A stretch of DNA of 64,000 bases from UMGS1696 sp964621755 (lineage in GTDB: Bacteria; Bacillota; Clostridia; Oscillospirales; CAG-272). The notes beneath the pieces are model-generated. The model did not search any database, was not told the DNA's origin, and was given only the letters and a program-made list of their open reading frames with translations. Shown one piece after another: positions 45,989 through 54,693 of the stretch. The position numbers and the translations under genes are program-made. Within the stretch, counting starts at the first letter, position 1; every line of letters starts with the position of its first letter. The stretch is taken from contig CAZUPI010000002.1 in assembly GCA_964621755.1 (NCBI GenBank), positions 24,451 through 88,450 of the forward strand. Reading direction: 5' to 3'.

Positions 45989-46918
45989 ATGATGAATAGA
46001 ATCAAAGCTCTCGCACTCGTAGCGTTGATAGCCGCATCGATTCTAACCTCCTGCGGCGAAGAAGAAACCACCAGTGCAGTCTCTCTCAAGAATTCCACAG
46101 AAATCACACTGAACGGCGATACCGCGACTTGTGAATCCCAATCTGTTTACATAACCGAGGACAGAATCGCTATTACCGCTGCCGGCACCTACGTACTGAC
46201 GGGTACACTGAACGACGGACAGATCTACGTCGAATGTGTTGACGCGGGCAAAATCACCCTGATTCTCAATAACGCCAACATCACGAACCAGGACGGTGCG
46301 TGCATTTACATCAAGAAGGCCCAGGACGCAGAAATTGACCTGTACGAAGGTTCCGTCAACACGCTCACCGACGGCTCCAACTATATGTTCGACAACCCTG
46401 AAGAAGACGAGCCTGACGCATCCCTCTTCTCAAAAGAGGACCTTACAATCGGCGGAACAGGCACACTTACCGTTTCCGCAAACTACATGAACGGAATCGT
46501 AAGCAAAGACGGACTCACCATTAACGACGGAACAATCAACATCGACGCAGCAAACCACGGCATCAAAGGGAAGGATTACCTCATCATCAACGGCGGTAAT
46601 ATCACCATAACTGCATCCGGCGATGGCATTAAATCCACAAACTACGAGACCGATTTGGTCGGCTACATACAAATCAACGGCGGTACCCTTGATATCACAG
46701 CAGATGACGAAGCGATTCAAGCTGAATCCAACATCACCTTCAACGGCGGCACAACAAACCTTTATTCCACAAACAACGGTATCAAGTGTGTCTCCAACAT
46801 TGAATTCAAAAACGGCACCATTATTCTGAACGCCGAGGATAACGCACTCGACGCCAGCAACACTTCCGTCTCCGACACCGTTTCCGTAACGATTAACGGC
46901 TATCCGTATCAGGGATAA
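45989..46918 (+). CDS. Cthe_2159-like carbohydrate-binding lipoprotein
   Basis: 309 residues. A signal peptide ends ASILTSC, so the protein is lipid-anchored. The rest is a repetitive parallel beta-helix with units such as LTINDGTINIDAANHGIKGK, LIINGGNITITASGDGIKS and IQINGGTLDITADDEAIQA. This is the pattern of the Cthe_2159 family (carbohydrate-binding domain, pectin-type ligands in the founding member). No ribosome binding site lies close to the ATG pair; AAAGGA is about 30 bases upstream. The domain ends early compared with longer family members. Confidence 0.85.
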   Translation: MMNRIKALALVALIAASILTSCGEEETTSAVSLKNSTEITLNGDTATCESQSVYITEDRIAITAAGTYVLTGTLNDGQIYVECVDAGKITLILNNANITNQDGACIYIKKAQDAEIDLYEGSVNTLTDGSNYMFDNPEEDEPDASLFSKEDLTIGGTGTLTVSANYMNGIVSKDGLTINDGTINIDAANHGIKGKDYLIINGGNITITASGDGIKSTNYETDLVGYIQINGGTLDITADDEAIQAESNITFNGGTTNLYSTNNGIKCVSNIEFKNGTIILNAEDNALDASNTSVSDTVSVTINGYPYQG

Positions 46919-46937
46919 TAAACAAAACAAAATAGGC

Positions 46938-46967
46938 AGGGGGAACTTTTCAAAAAAAGTTCCCCCT
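46938..46967. terminator. Bidirectional hairpin terminator
   Basis: AGGGGGAACTTTT and AAAAGTTCCCCCT, 13-bp stem with a 4-base loop, between convergent genes. Confidence 0.75.
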
Positions 46968-46976
46968 AAATTTATG

Positions 46977-47167
46977 TCATTTTTTCCGTTTTTTGACCTT
47001 TTTGACGATCAGTACAGCCACCACAGCAATCGCCGCCATGAGCAAGACAACAGCTAAAATTTCTCTCACCCAATCCACCGTACTTCCGGTCACAATGATT
47101 TGTGTCGGACCGTCTGCTCCGCCGATAATCCCGATAGAGCGTCGGATAGAATGTGCTCATGTTTCAT
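46977..47167 (-). pseudogene. Micropeptide gene with OadB-like GIIGGADGPT motif, frameshifted
   Basis: An ATG with GGAGGGG upstream overlaps the aminotransferase stop (ATGA). It reads MKHEHILSDA and then loses the frame near 47134-47142. One missing base there would join it to SIGIIGGADGPTQIIVTGS, a membrane helix (LAVVLLMAAIAVVAVLIV) and a basic tail KKVKKRKK with TGA at 46977. The GIIGGADGPT motif is that of the beta subunit of sodium-pumping decarboxylases and occurs in many tiny Clostridial membrane proteins of unknown role. The intact protein would have about 63 residues. Confidence 0.6.
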
Positions 47168-48426
47168 ACTTGCCCCTCCGGATGTCTCTCCCGCACTACT
47201 TCAAAGGCGTCGCGAGCAATGTCAACGGTTTCGGCGATATCCTCATCGGTGAGGGAAGCGTTGATGAAGTGGTTGTGGTGGTTCGTAAAGAAAACGCCGC
47301 GGCGTACACATTCCGCAATCCACTCCTGATGGAGCATCAAGCTCGGGTCGTCTGCCAGCCTCATGTAAAACAGAGACGGTACCCCTGAAATGCTCAGATG
47401 GAAGCCGTAATCGGTCGCCGCTTTGATGAGCTCCCGCTTCAGCTTTGTTCCCTTGTCGATGAGCAGCTGCGGACAGTTCAGCTTCTTCATCTTTTCGATA
47501 CACGCGATTCCCGCAGCGAACGGCACAGCTGACAACCAATAGCTTCCCGTGTACGACATGGACGAAATCGTGTTTTTCATGAAATCCTTACCGCAGAGCG
47601 CGGACACATTGTACCCGTTTGCGATTGCCTTGCAGAAACAGATAAGGTCAGCCTCAAATCCAAAATAATGGTCACTCCCGGCAATGTCAAGCCGGAACCC
47701 CGCGCGCACGTCGTCGACAATCAAAACCGTCCCGTTGTCCGTGCAGAGCTTGCGAACTTTTTTCCAGTACCCCTCGGCGGGAAGCTCGTTATCCTTGAAG
47801 TTGCCGTGCATGTACGGCTGGGCAATCACCGCCGCTATCTCCCCACGGTTTTCGGCAAACGCCCGCTCAATCGCGACAGGATCGTTCCAATCGAGATAGA
47901 TGTTGTTCTTCACATCCTCTTCCGTAATTCCCGCATAGTCAATCTTCTGCGTCCACGCCGAAATCCCGTGATAATATCCTTTAAAGAAAACAATTTTCTT
48001 CCGGTGCGTATACGCGCGCGCCGCCATAACCGCAAGAGTTGTGACGTCGTTCCCGTTCTTTGCAAAAAACGCCCAGTCCGCAGACGCGACCGTCTCTACA
48101 AGCAGCTCCGCGAAATCTATCATCACAAGAGACGGAGAAGTCGTGCAGTCGCCGCGCTCCCGCTGTTTTGCCGCCGCCTCCTCCACATCAGGGTCGCCAT
48201 ATCCCAGAATATTCGGCCCATACGCGCACATATAGTCAATAAAGCGGTGTCCGTCAATATCCCAAAAATACGACCCGGACGCCCGGCTTGAAAACAGGGG
48301 AAACGCCTCGACGGGCACAAAGCACCCCTCAGCGGGGCCAAGATGCCCATAAACTCCGGATGGAATCACAGCGGCCGCCCGCCGGAACTGCTCCGCCGAA
48401 TTCGGATATGTAAAAGCCTCATGCAT
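47164..48426 (-). CDS. Class III aminotransferase (glutamate-1-semialdehyde aminomutase-like)
   Basis: 420 residues, PLP-dependent fold type I, class III. FWDIDGHRFIDYMCAYGPNILGYGDPDVEEA is the N-terminal block. VLIVDDVRAGFR provides the PLP-binding Asp, and FCKAIANGYNVSALCG the Lys that forms the Schiff base. The closest resemblance is to HemL-like enzymes, but no tetrapyrrole genes are nearby and the substrate is unknown. It is followed, with an ATGA overlap, by the broken micropeptide gene. Confidence 0.85.
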   Translation of the reverse strand: MHEAFTYPNSAEQFRRAAAVIPSGVYGHLGPAEGCFVPVEAFPLFSSRASGSYFWDIDGHRFIDYMCAYGPNILGYGDPDVEEAAAKQRERGDCTTSPSLVMIDFAELLVETVASADWAFFAKNGNDVTTLAVMAARAYTHRKKIVFFKGYYHGISAWTQKIDYAGITEEDVKNNIYLDWNDPVAIERAFAENRGEIAAVIAQPYMHGNFKDNELPAEGYWKKVRKLCTDNGTVLIVDDVRAGFRLDIAGSDHYFGFEADLICFCKAIANGYNVSALCGKDFMKNTISSMSYTGSYWLSAVPFAAGIACIEKMKKLNCPQLLIDKGTKLKRELIKAATDYGFHLSISGVPSLFYMRLADDPSLMLHQEWIAECVRRGVFFTNHHNHFINASLTDEDIAETVDIARDAFEVVRERHPEGQV

Positions 48427-48493
48427 AATATTTCTCCTTAAATAAAGATTTTTCGATAACGACGCTTGAAAACAGCATTCCAGCGCCCCTTCT

Positions 48494-49264
48494 TCACTTC
48501 AAATACAGCTCGACCCTCGACAGAATTCGGTTCAAGTTGTCGACCTGGGAAATCATGCCGCCGACTTTCACGTCGCTGGTGCCGATTGCCGCCACGCTGT
48601 TGATTTTGCCGTCAAAGAGGTCGCGCGCGACTTTGATATTGGCAAACTGCATGTAGGACATGATGTCCTTCGGGACCTTATCGGAGAAGGTGAGCACGTG
48701 ATTTTTGGCAACAAGAGCCGCCTTTGCTCCGTCTTCGATTTCTACTTTGATGGGCCCGTCGACTATGTATGACGCACTCGCCCTGCCAATCTTATCCCAG
48801 TTCGCAATCTGCGCCACCGCCGACACAATCACGCGAAACATCACCAACGTGCTCTGGCGCAGGAAGACCTCATCCTCAAGCGCTTCCGGCGTCGGGCGGA
48901 GGTACTGCTCAAGCAGACCTGTCAGCTTCTGGAATTTCCCAAGCAAAAAAGAAAGCTTCGTAATGCCCCGCGTCGGAATCGGCGTTACTGTCCCGTTTAC
49001 CATCCCGTTGAATTTCTCGCAGGACGAAAACGGAATGCGGATGGAGCAGTTCTCCACCCCGTCCTTCAAAATACACCGTCCGCCGACAAAGGTAAGCGTC
49101 GCCGACGGCCCGCCTTTTACCGCAAATCCAATCGAACAGCTGCTGCGCCCGAGGATTTTTCGCGCCTCCGGAACCGTATCGCACAGCGCGACCAGACCGC
49201 CCAGCACCGCATACATGTTGATATACGCCATGGTGCATGCATCCGTGTTTGTCATATCGTTCAT
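48494..49264 (-). CDS. SCP2-like protein of unknown function
   Basis: 256 residues. The segment IGFAVKGGPSATLTFVGGRC and the following IRIPFSSCEKFNGMVNGT resemble sterol-carrier-protein-2-like lipid-binding folds. ITKLSFLLGKFQKLTGLLEQYL follows. No signal peptide or membrane segment. A role cannot be assigned. It lies between the aminotransferase and birA on the same strand. Confidence 0.6.
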   Translation of the reverse strand: MNDMTNTDACTMAYINMYAVLGGLVALCDTVPEARKILGRSSCSIGFAVKGGPSATLTFVGGRCILKDGVENCSIRIPFSSCEKFNGMVNGTVTPIPTRGITKLSFLLGKFQKLTGLLEQYLRPTPEALEDEVFLRQSTLVMFRVIVSAVAQIANWDKIGRASASYIVDGPIKVEIEDGAKAALVAKNHVLTFSDKVPKDIMSYMQFANIKVARDLFDGKINSVAAIGTSDVKVGGMISQVDNLNRILSRVELYLK

Positions 49265-49303
49265 CTATCATCGCTCCTTTTTCAAGCTATTCCGCGTTTT
49301 TCT

Positions 49304-50083
49304 TTATTGCTCGTTCACTCTTACCGTAATTTCGCCGCTGTCCAGCACACAAGTCTCGTCTCCACACCGCACAACGAGTCCGCCATGTTCGTTGATAGAC
49401 TCCGCTGTCCCGTACATGACAGCACCGTTTTTCGTAAACATAATTTCACGCCCGATGACAATCGAGCGGCTGCGGTATTCCTCCGCATATTTGGAAAAAT
49501 CAAAACCGGTCGCGCGGATTCCGATAAGCTCCCGCGTGATTGCGGCACACAGGTCGCCTATATCGACTGAAAAACCCGCGTCGCGCAGAGAAACGGCACA
49601 AAGCCCTTCCGGGAATCCGCTGTTATTCACGTTCACACCGATGCCGATAATCACGTACTCCGACTTCATCGAGGTATAATCGTTTATCGACTCCGCCAGA
49701 ATCCCGCTGAGCTTCGCGCCATTTAAGTAAATGTCATTCACCCACTTGATGCCGCAGTCCGCACCGCTCGTCCTTGCAACCGCGCGCGCCACCGCAACCG
49801 CCGCGCACGACGTAACATTCACCACCGATTCAATCGGCACATCGGTCCGCATGATCAAAGTCATATATAACCCGCCATACGGTGAGATAAAGCGCTTGCC
49901 CTGTCTGCCGTGTCCGCCGGTCTGACAGTCCGCAGTAAGAAGCGCAGCATCAACCTCCGCACGACGGAAATCAGGATCCGCAATTAACGCTCTTGCATCA
50001 ACATTCGTAGAGCCAGTTTCCGAAACTGCCCGCACATACCCGCAAATTCCGCCAAGCTTCTCTTTTAACTTCTGTTCGTCCAT
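49304..50083 (-). CDS. birA: Biotin-[acetyl-CoA-carboxylase] ligase (no DNA-binding domain)
   Basis: 259 residues, the catalytic and C-terminal domains of BirA. SETGSTNVDARAL, TADCQTGGHGRQGKRFISP (biotinyl-AMP loop), GIKWVNDIYLNGAKLSGIL with the catalytic Lys, and GIGVNVNN are all present. It lacks the N-terminal helix-turn-helix, so it modifies biotin carboxyl carriers but does not repress biotin genes. CAGGGAATTAT precedes the ATG. Confidence 0.93.
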   Translation of the reverse strand: MDEQKLKEKLGGICGYVRAVSETGSTNVDARALIADPDFRRAEVDAALLTADCQTGGHGRQGKRFISPYGGLYMTLIMRTDVPIESVVNVTSCAAVAVARAVARTSGADCGIKWVNDIYLNGAKLSGILAESINDYTSMKSEYVIIGIGVNVNNSGFPEGLCAVSLRDAGFSVDIGDLCAAITRELIGIRATGFDFSKYAEEYRSRSIVIGREIMFTKNGAVMYGTAESINEHGGLVVRCGDETCVLDSGEITVRVNEQ

Positions 50084-50217
50084 ACTATAATTCCCTGAAA
50101 TTCGTATTATCGTGATAGTATCATTTTATTATCAAAAAATCATACGCTTGTCAACGCATCGGCAGAGAACGATACCGCGTTTGAAACGTTTTAAGGGGGC
50201 ATTAACGTCCTCCCTTG

Positions 50218-51204
50218 TCATAAAATCTCCACCTCTGCGGCGCGGATTTCCGTTTCCTGTAGCGACTCGTATACCACGAACGCGGTCCCGGACGCCGGAT
50301 TTATGCAAACATCGCTGTAGCCGCCGCTTTTGTTCAAGGTGATTTTTTCCCATGTCTCTCCAAAATCCGCCGAACGCGACAGCGATACGTTCTCTCGTTC
50401 CACTTCGGAGGCGCAGTTTGAAAAGTACAGCACATCCCCCACACTGCACATTCCGGCGGCGCATATCGGGTCTGGCAAATTCTCATCGAAGTGCGTCTCT
50501 CGCCAGCCGCCTATCCCGTCGTCACTTACCGTCACAAATCTGCGGCGTCTCTTGGCAAGATGCCGGAGATTCATAAAAATACCGCGCGACGTCACCGCCA
50601 TACATGCCTCGTTCGGGTCCTCCACATTTTCTATGGGCAGAATCCCGCCCCGATGCCATACCGCGCCGCCGTCGTCACTGTAAACCGTCGCGGCGACACT
50701 CGGGTGATGCTCGAAAATATTTGCCGGATTGCTGCACAGCCACACAGGCAGTACAATCCTGCCGGACTCTGTCACAATCCCATGACCGGGTCCGACCGCC
50801 GCCGTCGTCCAGGCGTATTCTCCCCGGAACGCCTCAAAAGCGTCGGTAATCTCAACCCGCTCTGACCATGTTTCACCGCGGTCAGCGCTCACCCTACAGA
50901 ACGCACGCTTGTAATTTTCCAACCAGACAAACACAATCCGTCCGTCGTGATATACCATCACCGGGTTGTTCACCGTATTTTTTCCGCCGCCCGACGCAAT
51001 ATACCTTTCCTCTGACCACGTTTTCCCGCAGTCAGAGGATTTTTTCATTCCAATATCGGATACCGACCAGTCGCTGCGCCCTCTCCGGCATTCATAATAC
51101 ACGAGCATCGTCCCATCTTCGCACGAGATAATCCCGGGAATTCTGTTGTGGCAATACCCGTTTTCACCGGCGGTATAAATTGCTCTGTCGCTCAGAATCT
51201 TCAT
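50218..51204 (-). CDS. Sialidase-like BNR-repeat hydrolase without signal peptide
   Basis: 328 residues with four Asp boxes, SSDCGKTW, SADRGETW, SDDGGAVW and SADFGETW, and an N-terminal HNRIPGI resembling the RIP motif of sialidases (GH33-like six-bladed propeller). No export signal, so it is likely cytoplasmic, acting on imported sialosides or other sugar. It lies 13 bp after nanA on the same strand, supporting a sialic acid role. Neighbouring families of BNR hydrolases share these features. Confidence 0.78.
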   Translation of the reverse strand: MKILSDRAIYTAGENGYCHNRIPGIISCEDGTMLVYYECRRGRSDWSVSDIGMKKSSDCGKTWSEERYIASGGGKNTVNNPVMVYHDGRIVFVWLENYKRAFCRVSADRGETWSERVEITDAFEAFRGEYAWTTAAVGPGHGIVTESGRIVLPVWLCSNPANIFEHHPSVAATVYSDDGGAVWHRGGILPIENVEDPNEACMAVTSRGIFMNLRHLAKRRRRFVTVSDDGIGGWRETHFDENLPDPICAAGMCSVGDVLYFSNCASEVERENVSLSRSADFGETWEKITLNKSGGYSDVCINPASGTAFVVYESLQETEIRAAEVEIL

Positions 51205-51217
51205 ATGGATTTCCCAC

Positions 51218-52090
51218 TTACAGCAGCGGCAGGACCACGTCTGTGATTGCTTTCTTTTCTTCCGCGGTCAGAGGGGAGAACGGTGGTCTGGAATCTCCGA
51301 AATCGAAGCCCATGCTGTCCAGCACAGCCTTACAGCCGGGCATCACGCCGTATTTCAGAATTGCGGCAATAATGAGATTCACATCGTTCTGAACCTTCTG
51401 CGCTCCCACTACATCTCCCGCGTGAATGAGGTCGAAAATTTTAATAAACTTCTTCGCCATAAAGTTATAAGTCGAACCGATACCGCCATCTGCCCCGGCA
51501 ATCACACCGGATGCGAACATTTCATCGTATCCGTTGAGGATGACCTTATCCGGGAACGCGGATTTAATCCTTTGCAGCTTAAAGAAATCGGACGAAGTGT
51601 GCTTTACCCCGATAATCCTCTCATCGGAAAGGAGCTCAGACAAATCCTCGAACGACAATTCCACGCCGGACAGTGCCGGAATATTGTAAACGAGCAGCGG
51701 CAGCCCGGCGGCGTCCACGATATCGAAGTAATATTTTTTGATTTCCTTCGGGGAAAACTTATAGTAAAACGGGGTCACGGCCGACACCGCGTCATACCCA
51801 AGTTCAGCCGCGTATTTTGCAAATCCGACAGCCTGCGCGGTCGAGATGCAGCCGACATGAGCGATACATGCTGCGCGGTCGCCGACGGTTTCCTTGACCG
51901 TCTTGTACGCCAGCTTTCGTTCCTCATCCGACAAAAGAAAAGCTTCCCCGGAGCTGCCGTTTACATAGAAGCCGGATACGCCGTCACCGATGTTTTTTTC
52001 CACGAGCTTTGCAAGCTGCTCGGTTTTGATACCGCCCTCTTTCGAAAACGGTGTTAAAAGTGCGGGAATGACACCGCCGATTTTTTTCAT
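51218..52090 (-). CDS. nanA: N-acetylneuraminate lyase-like DapA-family aldolase
   Basis: 290-residue TIM-barrel class I aldolase. GVIPALLTPFSKEGGI, GFYVNGSSGEAFLLS, VYNIPALSGVELS and GVKHTSSDFFKL (with the Schiff-base Lys) are the NanA-like versions of DapA-family motifs. NanA cleaves sialic acid into ManNAc and pyruvate. The adjacent sialidase-like gene favours this over dihydrodipicolinate synthase. CAGGAGG precedes the ATG. ManNAc kinase and epimerase genes are not in the window. Confidence 0.85.
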   Translation of the reverse strand: MKKIGGVIPALLTPFSKEGGIKTEQLAKLVEKNIGDGVSGFYVNGSSGEAFLLSDEERKLAYKTVKETVGDRAACIAHVGCISTAQAVGFAKYAAELGYDAVSAVTPFYYKFSPKEIKKYYFDIVDAAGLPLLVYNIPALSGVELSFEDLSELLSDERIIGVKHTSSDFFKLQRIKSAFPDKVILNGYDEMFASGVIAGADGGIGSTYNFMAKKFIKIFDLIHAGDVVGAQKVQNDVNLIIAAILKYGVMPGCKAVLDSMGFDFGDSRPPFSPLTAEEKKAITDVVLPLL

Positions 52091-52169
52091 AGCTGCCTCC
52101 TGATAGTTTTATTTATAAATTTTTAATTTTATTATGCACATTCCAAAACCGCCGTAAGATTCCCATATT

Positions 52170-52198
52170 TTTACATTTATGTGTAACAATGGTATAAT
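52170..52198 (+). promoter_or_regulatory. Candidate plus-strand promoter of an orphan transcript
   Basis: TTTACA (52170-52175) and TATAAT (52193-52198) with a 17-bp spacer. It drives transcription into a stretch with no recognisable gene that ends at the terminator 52548-52584. Confidence 0.55.
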
Positions 52199-52328
52199 AT
52201 TTCATCTGTTTTTCATATAAAATCCACGTTGGTCAACATTGTTTTATCTATTATATCATAGAAACATCTAAGAATCAATTCATTTTAAAGAAGAAACCAC
52301 AAAAATCAGGAGAGAGGGGGAAACATCC

Positions 52329-52397
52329 ATGCGTCTCACGCTTACCGACACGTCGCTCACCATCAAGGGCTTTGTCTCGCGAAAAAATGCTAAATAA
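52329..52397 (+). CDS. 22-codon open frame in the orphan transcript
   Basis: MRLTLTDTSLTIKGFVSRKNAK with GGAGAGAGGGGG upstream of the ATG. Nothing similar is known to me. It may be a leader peptide, the stump of a truncated gene, or chance. Confidence 0.35.
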   Translation: MRLTLTDTSLTIKGFVSRKNAK

Positions 52398-52547
52398 GTT
52401 TTTGACCACGCAGGATAGGCCGCACTTTCCCGCCTTTCTGCGCGACACCGGATACTTCAATTTTTCCCGCAACCGCATGAATTCCGAATGGGCTATCGAC
52501 ACAAATATATGTTCTCCGACCTATATAACTCCGTCATGTGAAGATAA

Positions 52548-52584
52548 AAAGGATGCGGATGATGCCAAATCTGCGTCCTTTTTT
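52548..52584 (+). terminator. Intrinsic terminator of the orphan transcript
   Basis: AAAGGATGCGGA and TCTGCGTCCTTT pair (two G-U pairs) around a 10-base loop and run into T6. It precedes the promoter of the P-type ATPase. Confidence 0.75.
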
Positions 52585-52647
52585 CGCGTCTATATTATCA
52601 AATTTTTACAAACTTGATATTTAATACCGTTAATTATCAAAATCATC

Positions 52648-52676
52648 TTGATTTGACAGTGCACATGATGTATAAT
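52648..52676 (+). promoter_or_regulatory. Sigma-A promoter of the P-type ATPase
   Basis: TTGATT (52648-52653) and TATAAT (52671-52676) spaced 17 bp, 42 bp ahead of the start codon. Confidence 0.75.
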
Positions 52677-52718
52677 GTGGGACAGAAAGAATCAATCCAT
52701 CTAATGTGAGGTATTCCA

Positions 52719-54605
52719 ATGGAAAAAGAGGACAAAATCAAGCTTGGGCGCATTCTCGCCTCCGCCGTACTTCTCATAGCGGCGTTCGTTATCGACAAAT
52801 GTATCGACGCAGCGATATGGGTAAAGCTCTGCATCTATCTCGTACCGTACCTTGCCGCGGGATATGACGTAATCTTGGAATCGTTCGAAAACATCGCGCA
52901 CGGCGAAGTGTTTGACGAAGATTTTCTCATGTTTATCGCAACGGCCGGGGCGCTGTGCATCGGATTTCTTCCGGATGCGGAGCCCGAGTTTGCAGAAGCA
53001 GTATTCGTCATGCTGTTCTTCCAAGTCGGCGAACTGTTCGAAGATATCGCGGAGGGAAAGAGCCGCGAATCCATCACGGCGCTGATGGACCTGCGTCCCG
53101 ACACCGCCTTCGTTGAGCGCGGCGGGGAGGTCGTCACCGTATCCCCCGAAGAAGTCGAAGTTGGCGACATCATTGTCGTGAAGCCGGGCGAAAAAATCCC
53201 GCTGGACGGCACCGTTGTCGAAGGAAGCTCCTCCGTCGATACGCTTGCGCTGACAGGTGAAAGCGTACCGGCATACGTCAACCCCGGCGACGCGGTCATT
53301 TCAGGATGCGTGAACCTGACCGGCGTTCTCCGCGCCAAAGTGACAAGACCGTTCGGCGAATCGACCGCGTCAAAAATTCTCGACCTTGTGGAAAACGCCG
53401 CCGACGGCAAATCGAAAAGCGAGAATTTCATCAAGAAGTTCGCGCGGTATTACACCCCCATCGTTACGTTCGCGGCAATTGCTCTTGCGCTTCTTCCCCC
53501 GATTTTCTCCGGGAACTTTGCCGGGACCATCGCGCTGTGGCTCACCCGCGCCCTGACGTTCCTTGTGATTTCCTGCCCGTGCGCGCTCGTGATTTCCGTA
53601 CCGCTCACCTTCTTTGGCGGTATCGGCTGTGCATCGTCGCGCGGAATCCTCATCAAAGGTTCAAACTACGTAGAAACCCTCGCCCAAACGGGCGTAATGG
53701 TCTTCGACAAAACCGGCACCCTGACCCAGGGCACCTTTGCAGTCGCTGCCGTTCACCCCAGTGCTTGTGACGAAAATACCCTTCTTCACCTCGCCGCGCA
53801 CGTAGAGCGCTATTCGACTCACCCCATTGCGGTGTCGCTGCGTCAAGCATATGGCAACGAAAGCGACGACTGCGACGTACAGAACGTACAGGAAATCGCA
53901 GGGCAAGGGGTGCGCGCGAGGGTCAACGGAAAGATTGTCTGCGTAGGAAACGAGCGGATGATGAAGGAAATCGGCGCAGACTATAAGGACTGCCACCATG
54001 TAGGCACCATCATTCACGTTGCGATTGACGGCATGTATGCCGGTCACGTAGTCATCTCGGACGTTATAAAAGATGACGCGGCGGAGGCCATACAGGAGTT
54101 GAAAGCGAACGGCGTAGAGAAAACCGTCATGCTGACAGGGGACCGTGAAGTCATTGGGAAAACGGTCGCAGAATCTCTCGGTATCGATGAATATCATGCG
54201 GAACTGCTGCCCGCCGAAAAAGTCGAACATGTCGAACGCTTGATTCAGTCAAAAATTCCCGCTCAATCCCTCGCATTCGTTGGGGACGGCATGAACGACG
54301 CCCCTGTTCTCGCACGTGCGGACGTCGGTATCGCGATGGGCGCGCTCGGCTCCGACGCAGCGATTGAAGCCGCAGACGTAGTCCTCATGGACGACAAACC
54401 GTCCAAAATCGCCCTCGCCATCCGTATTGCAAAGCGCACCATCACAATAGCGAAGGAAAACATCACTCTCGCTCTCGCAGTAAAACTCCTTGTCCTGATT
54501 CTCGCAGCCATCGGCTATGCTCCCATGTGGCTTGCCGTTTTCGCCGACGTGGGCGTCATGGTTCTCGCGGTCTGCAACGCCATGAGGACCTTAAAAATTG
54601 GATAA
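52719..54605 (+). CDS. P1B-type heavy-metal ATPase (Zn/Cd/Co exporter group)
   Basis: 628 residues. The transmembrane metal site is VISCPCALVISVPL (CPC). The phosphorylation motif is FDKTGTLTQGT, with TLALTGESVPA in the actuator domain and FVGDGMNDAPVLARADVGIAMG in the hinge. It has no N-terminal HMA metal-binding domain. Typical of ZntA/CadA-like exporters; a regulator (MerR/ArsR) is not adjacent. GAGG precedes the ATG. Confidence 0.92.
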   Translation: MEKEDKIKLGRILASAVLLIAAFVIDKCIDAAIWVKLCIYLVPYLAAGYDVILESFENIAHGEVFDEDFLMFIATAGALCIGFLPDAEPEFAEAVFVMLFFQVGELFEDIAEGKSRESITALMDLRPDTAFVERGGEVVTVSPEEVEVGDIIVVKPGEKIPLDGTVVEGSSSVDTLALTGESVPAYVNPGDAVISGCVNLTGVLRAKVTRPFGESTASKILDLVENAADGKSKSENFIKKFARYYTPIVTFAAIALALLPPIFSGNFAGTIALWLTRALTFLVISCPCALVISVPLTFFGGIGCASSRGILIKGSNYVETLAQTGVMVFDKTGTLTQGTFAVAAVHPSACDENTLLHLAAHVERYSTHPIAVSLRQAYGNESDDCDVQNVQEIAGQGVRARVNGKIVCVGNERMMKEIGADYKDCHHVGTIIHVAIDGMYAGHVVISDVIKDDAAEAIQELKANGVEKTVMLTGDREVIGKTVAESLGIDEYHAELLPAEKVEHVERLIQSKIPAQSLAFVGDGMNDAPVLARADVGIAMGALGSDAAIEAADVVLMDDKPSKIALAIRIAKRTITIAKENITLALAVKLLVLILAAIGYAPMWLAVFADVGVMVLAVCNAMRTLKIG

Positions 54606-54614
54606 TAAAGAACG

Positions 54615-54649
54615 TTGGGGGACACTTTTTTTAAAAAAGTGCCCCCCAA
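54615..54649. terminator. Bidirectional hairpin terminator
   Basis: TTGGGGGACACTTTTTT against AAAAAAGTGCCCCCCAA, a 17-bp stem with one mismatch, between convergent genes. A second CCCCCATC...GATGGGGG hairpin follows. Confidence 0.8.
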
Positions 54650-54693
54650 ACCCCCATCAATCACTTTGGATGGGGGATTTGTACAAATCCATG

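Noticed and set aside
46976..47160. A 62-codon frame (starting MSTFYPTLYRDYRR) on the minus strand as a real gene
   Set aside because: It is a shadow of the micropeptide whose motif lies in another frame.
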